The translations under genes were made by a program, and so were the position numbers. This document shows, piece after piece, positions 59,387 to 64,000 of a DNA stretch of 64,000 bases. The notes below the pieces were generated by a model that was given only the letters and a program-made list of their open reading frames with translations, was not told where the DNA came from and made no database searches. The stretch lies in NCBI GenBank assembly GCA_963848045.1, contig CAWKCC010000002.1, forward strand, positions 62,001 through 126,000, read 5' to 3'. The first letter of the stretch is position 1, and each line of letters begins with the position of its first letter. The stretch comes from CAVUAT01 sp963848045. Lineage in GTDB: Bacteria > Actinomycetota > Thermoleophilia > Solirubrobacterales > 70-9.

Positions 59387-60646
59387 TGCGCTCGCGCGGG
59401 TCAGCCGAGCGGCCCTGGAGCGGACCTCGGCGATCACCTCGTCGGTGTCGGTCCCCTCGATGACCCGGCCCCTCATCAGCACCCTGCCCGCGACCACGGT
59501 CGAGTCGACCACCGAGCCGGACGCCGCGTAGGCCAGACCGGCCTCGAGGTCCCCGACCGCGAGCTGGGGTGCGTTGCGGTCGAGCAGCAGTAGGTCGGCC
59601 GGCTGACCGAGCTCAAGCGGCGTCCCGCCGAGCAGCGGGGAGCGCGCCCCGCGGGCGATCGCCAGGCCCTCCGCGGCGGGCAGGACGCTGGGGTCGCCGG
59701 CGGCGTGCTTCGCCAGCAGCGAGAACAACTTCAGCTCCTCGAACATGTCGAGGTTGTTGTTCGAGGAGACGCCGTCGGTGCCGAGCCCCAGGGCGACGCC
59801 CGCCGCCGCGGCCACGGGATACGGGAAGGCGCGCCCGACCGCGAGCTTCATGTTCGCGGCCGGGTTGGTGACCACCGTCGCACCGCGCTCGGCGATCAGC
59901 TCGAGCTCGCCCTGGTCGAGCCAGACGCCGTGGGCCACCAGGGTCAGCGGCCCCAGCAGCCCGAGCTGATCGAGGTAGTGGGCCGGGCGGGCGCCGTAGG
60001 CCTGCACGCAGTCGCTCACCTCCCGCTCGGTCTCGGAGAGGTGGATGTGGACAGGCAGGTCGCGCTCGGCCGCCAGCTCCGCCAGCCAAGCGAGTGAGTC
60101 CCGGCCGACCGTGTAGATGGCGTGCGGGCCCAGGGACGGCTGCACCAGCGGCCCGAAAGCGTCGAGGTCGTCGAGCGCCCTCACGGTCGCCTCCTTCAGG
60201 CCGCCCCCGCCCGGCGCCGGCGTGTCGTCGATCAGGACGGGGCTGATCAGCGCCCGCAGGCCGACGTCCTCCACGGCGCGGGCGACCTGGGGCGCGTGCC
60301 AGTACATGTCCGCGAAGCGGGTCGTGCCCGAGCGGATCATCTCGATCGCGGCCAGCCGCGCGCCCCAGTAGACGTCGGCGGGCTCGAGGCGGCGCTCGGC
60401 GGGCCAGATGTGGCCCTCGAGCCACTCCATCAGGGGCAGGTCGTCGCCGAACCCGCGGAACAGCGTCATCGCGGCGTGCGTATGGCCGTTGACGAAGGGC
60501 GGGCAGAGGAGCAACCCGTCGGCATCGAGCCGCTCGTCGCCCTCCCTTGCCTCCACGCCCGCCCCCAGCTCGACGATCACCCCACCCTCGCAGCGCACCC
60601 CGACGCGCTCTCCGTCCAGCTCTGCTCCCAGGATGGCCAGGCTCAC
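59384..60646 (-). CDS. Amidohydrolase, MTA/SAH deaminase-like
   Basis: About 420 residues from GTG 60646; an in-frame start at 60691 would add 15. It is a TRZ/ATZ-group TIM-barrel metalloenzyme: PPFVNGHTHAAMTLFRG has the HxH zinc pair, VHIHLSETEREV the next His and Glu, LVAHGVWLD another His, and LGTDGVSSNNNLDM the Asp. The SETE and GTDG..SNN patterns match 5-methylthioadenosine/S-adenosylhomocysteine deaminases and related chlorohydrolases. Only 10 bases separate its stop from the CrtC/AttH-like start. Confidence 0.82.
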   Translation of the reverse strand: MSLAILGAELDGERVGVRCEGGVIVELGAGVEAREGDERLDADGLLLCPPFVNGHTHAAMTLFRGFGDDLPLMEWLEGHIWPAERRLEPADVYWGARLAAIEMIRSGTTRFADMYWHAPQVARAVEDVGLRALISPVLIDDTPAPGGGGLKEATVRALDDLDAFGPLVQPSLGPHAIYTVGRDSLAWLAELAAERDLPVHIHLSETEREVSDCVQAYGARPAHYLDQLGLLGPLTLVAHGVWLDQGELELIAERGATVVTNPAANMKLAVGRAFPYPVAAAAGVALGLGTDGVSSNNNLDMFEELKLFSLLAKHAAGDPSVLPAAEGLAIARGARSPLLGGTPLELGQPADLLLLDRNAPQLAVGDLEAGLAYAASGSVVDSTVVAGRVLMRGRVIEGTDTDEVIAEVRSRAARLTRASA

Positions 60647-60748
60647 GGGCGAGGGCTCAGCATCTCCCGCGCCCACCTGGCAGGCCCGCACCCCCGGGCG
60701 CAGAGCGGAATGGACGCGGGTCGATGCGCAAGCAGGTGCGGGTCGGTG

Positions 60749-61822
60749 TCATGTCTTGATCGTGATCACGTCGCCGTCGGAGACCACGTAGTCGCGGCCC
60801 TCGGTGCGAAGGGTGCCACGGTCGCGGGCGCCGGCGTAGCCGCCGGCGGCGACCAGCTCGTCCCAGGGGACCACCTCGGCGCGCACGAATGCCCGTTGGA
60901 TGTCGGAGTGCACCCGGCCCGCGGCCTCGTAGGCGGTGCCGCCGCGAGGGAGGGTGTGCGCCATCGCCTCCCTGTCCTCGCCGGCGGTGAAGAAGCTGAC
61001 CAGGTCGAGCAGCTCGAAGGCCGCCCTGATCAGCCGCTCCAGGGCCGAGCGCTCGACGCCGAGCTCGGAGCGCATCTCCTGGGCCTCGTCGTCGGCGAGC
61101 TCGCGCAGCTCCGACTCGACCCGCGCCGAGACCGCTACGGCGCCCGCCCCCATCGCCTGCGCCCGCGCCGCGAGCGCCTCGGGCACCTCGGTCTCGCCCT
61201 CGTCGACATTGGCCACGTAGAGCACCGGCTTCGCTGTCAGCGGGAAGAGCTTGCGCATCGCGTCGGGCGCCGCCGCGGGCACCGGCACCTCCCGGGCGGG
61301 CCTGCCCGCCGACAGCGCCTCCACCAGGGCCTCGAGCCATTCGCGCTCGGCCACGGCCTCCTTGTCTCCCGAGCGCGCCTCCCGGGTCACCTTCTCGAGT
61401 CGCCGCTCGGCGCTGTCGAGATCGGCGGCGAGCAGCTCCGTCTCGATCAGCTCGGCGTCGGCGACCGGATCGACCCGGCCCTCGGGATGGGAGACGGCGC
61501 TCGCGCCGTGCGCCCGGATCACGTGGCAGATCGCGTCGGTCTCGCGGATCGAGGCGAGGAACTGGTTGCCGAGCCCCTCTCCCCTGGACGCTCCAGGCAC
61601 CAGCCCGGCGATGTCGTGGAAATCGATCGTCTCGCCGACCACCGAGGACGAGCCGACGACCTCGGCGACGCGATCGAGGCGCTCGTCGGGGACCTCGACC
61701 ACGGCGACGTTGGGATCGATCGTCGTGAACGGGTGGCCGCCGGTCTCAGCGCTCGCGGCCGTCAGCGCGTTGAACAGGGTGGACTTCCCGGCATTGGGCA
61801 ACCCGACGATGCCGATCTTCAC
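60749..61822 (-). CDS. ychF: Redox-regulated ATPase YchF (Obg family)
   Basis: The 357-residue P-loop protein has GLPNAGKSTLFNAL, DIAGLVPGASRGEGLGNQFL and, in place of the GTPase NKxD, NVDE, as in YchF/OLA1 proteins that prefer ATP. A coiled-coil insert (~120-190) and a C-terminal TGS domain (IQRAFVRAEVVPWDEL, RDYVVSDGDVITIK) complete the family layout. It binds ribosomes and modulates stress responses in other bacteria. The GTG start lies 21 bases after the PAP2 stop, so both may be one transcript. Confidence 0.94.
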   Translation of the reverse strand: MKIGIVGLPNAGKSTLFNALTAASAETGGHPFTTIDPNVAVVEVPDERLDRVAEVVGSSSVVGETIDFHDIAGLVPGASRGEGLGNQFLASIRETDAICHVIRAHGASAVSHPEGRVDPVADAELIETELLAADLDSAERRLEKVTREARSGDKEAVAEREWLEALVEALSAGRPAREVPVPAAAPDAMRKLFPLTAKPVLYVANVDEGETEVPEALAARAQAMGAGAVAVSARVESELRELADDEAQEMRSELGVERSALERLIRAAFELLDLVSFFTAGEDREAMAHTLPRGGTAYEAAGRVHSDIQRAFVRAEVVPWDELVAAGGYAGARDRGTLRTEGRDYVVSDGDVITIKT

Positions 61823-61843
61823 GCGCTTCCCCGCATCCGCCGC

Positions 61844-62347
61844 TCAGTCGAGCAGGTCGAGGGGGACGGCGAGCCCGACCGCGACGCCGAGCGCCGCGCC
61901 CGCGATCACGTCGGAGGGATAGTGCATTCCCAGGTAGGGACGGCAGGCTGCGATCGCGAAGGCGAGGATGAAGAGGACCGCGGCCTCGGGCGAGATCCGC
62001 GTCATCGCGGTGGCGGCAGCGAACGACGAGGTGGCGTGCGCCGACGGGAAGCTGAGCGAGGATGGCGCCCCGCCCAGCGGCGGCAGGCCCTCGAGCACGG
62101 GGCGCGGGCGGCGGACCAGCAGCTTGACCGCGTAGTTGAGCCCGATGCAGAAGGGTCCCAGCAACCCGGCCAGCAGCCACTGCGCGCGCTGTTCGGAGTC
62201 GAGCAGCGCCAGGGCCACCCCGATCACCAGCCAGACCGCCCCGTACTCGCCGATCCTCCCCAGCCACTTGGCCAGTGCCTCGGCGCGTGGGCCGTGCCCG
62301 CGGGTGCGCATCGCGAGCAGCAGACGGTTGTCGAGCCGGGCCGGCAC
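61844..62347 (-). CDS. PAP2-family membrane phosphatase
   Basis: The 167-residue protein has four to five helices and the acid-phosphatase motifs KLLVRRPRP, PSAHATSS and AACRPYLGMHYPSDVIAGA (KxxxxxxRP, PSGH-like with Ala for Gly, SRxxxxxHxxxD-like with Cys for Ser). Such enzymes dephosphorylate undecaprenyl pyrophosphate or phosphatidylglycerol phosphate at the outer membrane face. GTG 62347 is supported by TATCCT 8 bases upstream; the open frame extends much further up but antisense to the BtrH-like gene. Confidence 0.85.
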   Translation of the reverse strand: MPARLDNRLLLAMRTRGHGPRAEALAKWLGRIGEYGAVWLVIGVALALLDSEQRAQWLLAGLLGPFCIGLNYAVKLLVRRPRPVLEGLPPLGGAPSSLSFPSAHATSSFAAATAMTRISPEAAVLFILAFAIAACRPYLGMHYPSDVIAGAALGVAVGLAVPLDLLD

Positions 62348-62355
62348 GACGGCGC

Positions 62356-62361
62356 AGGATA
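62356..62361 (-). promoter_or_regulatory. Putative -10 element, TATCCT
   Basis: On the minus strand TATCCT is followed by 8 bases and GTG 62347. Confidence 0.5.
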
Positions 62362-62397
62362 GGGGCGAGGACGCGGGCCGGGCCTGAGCCGATCGGC

Positions 62398-62403
62398 GAG
62401 AAT
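62398..62403 (+). promoter_or_regulatory. Putative -10 element, GAGAAT
   Basis: GAGAAT ends 7 bases before the ATG at 62411. Confidence 0.4.
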
Positions 62404-62410
62404 CCGACGC

Positions 62411-63400
62411 ATGCCCGCCGAGCCGCGCCAGAGGACCATGGTGCCCGGGTACGCGCACGTGCCCGGCAAGCATTGCGGCTCGACCGCGTTGCGCAATCTG
62501 CTCGCCTTCCACGGCACCGAGGTCTCGGAGGAGATGGCCTTCGGCCTCGGTGCCGGCGCCTGCTTCTTCTACGTGGTGATCGAGGACCAGTCCCCGTCGC
62601 GCTTCACCAACGGCAGGGCGGCGAGGCTGGAGGAGAACTTCCTCGAGCTGACCGGCACCCCGCTGCGCCTGCGCACCGACCCCGACCCGGAGCGCTCCTG
62701 GCGGATGGCGAGGGAGCTCGTGGACTCCGGGCGACCGGCGCTGCTGCTCACCGACCTCTACTACCTCGACCACTACGGCAACTCGGCCCACTTTCCCGGG
62801 CACGCCGTGGTGCTGGCGGGCTACGACTCCGAGCATGCCCATCTCTCCGACACGGGCTTCGAGGAGCTGCAGACGACCGGCCTGGCGAGCCTGGCAAAGG
62901 CCCGGCACTCGAAGCAGCCGATCTTCCAGCTGGAGGGCCACCTGGTCGACCTGCCGCAGGGCGCCGAGCTGGAGCCGGAGCGACTGCGCGACGCGGTTCC
63001 CGCTGCGGTGAGGCGCGCGGCGCGGGAGATGCTGGAGCCGGCTATGGGGGAGCTCCAGGGCATGCCGGCGCTCGGGCGCCTGGCCGACGAGATCGGCTCC
63101 TGGCCGCAGGCCGCCGAGGACTGGCGGTGGTGCGCGCGCTTCCTCTACCAGGTGATCGAGCGCCGCGGCACCGGCGGCGGGAACTTCCGCGCGATGTACG
63201 CACGGTTCCTCGAGGAAGCGGGCTACGGGGAGTCGGCGCTCGCCGCCGAGGCTGCGGCGCTGTGGACCGAACTGGCCGAGGCCGCCAGGACCGCCAGCGA
63301 ACCCGAGCGGCCCCACACCGAGCACTGGAAGGCGCTGGACGCGGGCGCCGGGCGCGTCCGCGACGCAGAGGAGCGCCTCTGGACGGCGCTGGGCGGCTGA
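62411..63400 (+). CDS. BtrH N-terminal-domain/DUF4872 protein
   Basis: The 329-residue protein has PGKHCGSTALRNLLAFHG near the N-terminus (candidate nucleophile Cys), LLLTDLYYLDHYGNSAHFPG and HAVVLAGYD (His), a papain-like arrangement found in BtrH, the acyltransferase of butirosin synthesis. The C-terminal ~130 residues fit the DUF4872 partner domain. BtrH transfers an acyl group from a carrier protein to an aminoglycoside; no carrier protein or aminoglycoside gene is nearby, so the substrate is unknown. It is divergent from PAP2. Confidence 0.75.
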   Translation: MPAEPRQRTMVPGYAHVPGKHCGSTALRNLLAFHGTEVSEEMAFGLGAGACFFYVVIEDQSPSRFTNGRAARLEENFLELTGTPLRLRTDPDPERSWRMARELVDSGRPALLLTDLYYLDHYGNSAHFPGHAVVLAGYDSEHAHLSDTGFEELQTTGLASLAKARHSKQPIFQLEGHLVDLPQGAELEPERLRDAVPAAVRRAAREMLEPAMGELQGMPALGRLADEIGSWPQAAEDWRWCARFLYQVIERRGTGGGNFRAMYARFLEEAGYGESALAAEAAALWTELAEAARTASEPERPHTEHWKALDAGAGRVRDAEERLWTALGG

Positions 63401-63416
63401 GCGCCCCGCGGGGCCC

Positions 63417-64000
63417 TCAGCTCGCGGGCTTGGCGAAGCGGGCGAAGAAGCCGATGCGGTTGCCGCTGCGGTGCTCGAAACCGAGCCCGGCGGCGGCGGC
63501 CCGCAGACGCATCCCGGCCAGCCCGACGTAGTGGGGATCCCCCATCAGCTCGCCGACGACCAGGCGGCCGCCCGGCTTCAACACCCGCGACAGCTCGCGC
63601 AGCGCGGCGTCCTGATCGGGGATCTCGCCGAGCGTGGTGACCAGATAGGCGGCGTCGAAGCTCCCGTCCTCGTAGGGCATCCCGGTCGCGTCGGCCTGCG
63701 TGGGGTGGATGTTGTCCAGGCCGGCCTCGGCTGCCCGGTCCATCGTGTGGTCGAGCATCTCGCGCTGCAGGTCGAGGATCTCGACCGAGCCGTCCTCGCC
63801 GGCCCACCCGGCGACGTCGAGCGTGTAGTAGCCGGTGCCCGGCCCGACCTCGAGGATGCGCTCGCCGGGATGGGGGGCGAGCACGTCGCGCAGCCGCCCG
63901 CGGGTGATGATCGGGTGCGGCGCCTGCACCCAGAAGCGCTGGCTGTAGGGACAGGCCGAGGGGTTGCGGCGCCACCAGAGGGCAGCCGCGGCGAGCGCGA
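63417..64000 (-). CDS. Class I SAM-dependent methyltransferase (5' partial)
   Basis: The gene reads leftward and enters from beyond the right edge. The first visible residues (LAAAALWWRRNPSACPYSQR) look like the tail of a membrane helix and linker, so more N-terminal sequence is expected. The methyltransferase part has ILEVGPGTGYYTLDVAGW (motif I), EILDLQREMLDHTM, and FDAAYLVTTLGEIPDQ. This SAM family often acts on small molecules or lipids; substrate unknown. It converges with the BtrH-like gene, 16 bases between stops. Confidence 0.8.
   Translation of the reverse strand, partial: ALAAAALWWRRNPSACPYSQRFWVQAPHPIITRGRLRDVLAPHPGERILEVGPGTGYYTLDVAGWAGEDGSVEILDLQREMLDHTMDRAAEAGLDNIHPTQADATGMPYEDGSFDAAYLVTTLGEIPDQDAALRELSRVLKPGGRLVVGELMGDPHYVGLAGMRLRAAAAGLGFEHRSGNRIGFFARFAKPAS

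Overview
The window is very GC-rich, gene-dense bacterial chromosome. The gene set points to Actinomycetota: a fused WYL regulator of the PafB/PafC type, a PAC2-family protein, a 7Fe ferredoxin, an F420-type split-barrel protein, a DUF2342 zincin and Ppm-type polyprenol-phosphate mannose synthase. Together with Lys/Arg-rich tails on secreted proteins and half-size TSUP permeases this best fits class Thermoleophilia (Solirubrobacterales-like). The class-level placement is inference. I see no rRNA, tRNA, insertion sequence, phage or CRISPR; this is a core-type region.

Layout. 1-7.7 kb: 5'-truncated OB-HD exonuclease (YhaM-like), PafBC-like regulator, metallo-beta-lactamase-fold hydrolase, penicillin-acylase-family Ntn hydrolase, a frameshifted F420/PPOX protein and a small RTX-like secreted protein. 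7.8-11.6 kb: dTDP-L-rhamnose operon rmlA-rmlD-rmlB-rmlC. 11.6-19.1 kb: Lhr-type helicase, Fpg/Nei glycosylase, Crp regulator, protein-isoaspartate methyltransferase, ASCH protein and a small remnant ORF. 19.1-21.2 kb: CIRCE-controlled groES-groEL. 21.3-29 kb: CAP/SCP protein, SDR, ferredoxin, a Thr-repeat surface protein with an LPYTG anchor, two multi-pass membrane proteins resembling GT87 enzymes, and an Mrp ATPase. 29-36 kb: a LEA-like repeat protein, DUF2342 zincin plus inositol-monophosphatase-like pair, an AddB/AdnB-like helicase-nuclease, PAC2 protein and a second OB-HD protein. 36.9-44 kb: HD-GYP membrane protein, two half-TSUP permeases, OtsB, PolX, an HExxH protein and a polyprenol-phosphate mannose synthase. 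44-52.9 kb: thioredoxin, IleRS with a swapped GxHH signature, MarR, lipoprotein, FumC, and a beta-helix surface protein with a Lys/Cys tail. 53-64 kb: aldehyde dehydrogenase, SpoIID, methyltransferase, a decayed gene, alpha/beta hydrolase lipoprotein, CrtC/AttH-like protein, MTA/SAH deaminase-like amidohydrolase, YchF, PAP2, BtrH-like protein, and a methyltransferase cut by the right edge.

Three themes run through the window. First, about two dozen genes have a -10-like hexamer (TAGGCT, TAGCCT, TAGAAT and variants) only 6-9 bases before the start codon, so leaderless transcripts seem to be the default; genes such as groES, groEL, fumC, trxA, fdxA and the aldehyde dehydrogenase instead carry leaders with Shine-Dalgarno sites. 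Second, a short repeat is embedded in frame in two unrelated proteins, RmlD and the Lhr helicase. Third, several proteins depart from family signatures at key residues: IleRS (GxHH), the Fpg/Nei glycosylase (N-terminal Pro replaced by Ala), the helicase-nuclease (Walker A Lys replaced by Arg) and Mrp (no CxxC).
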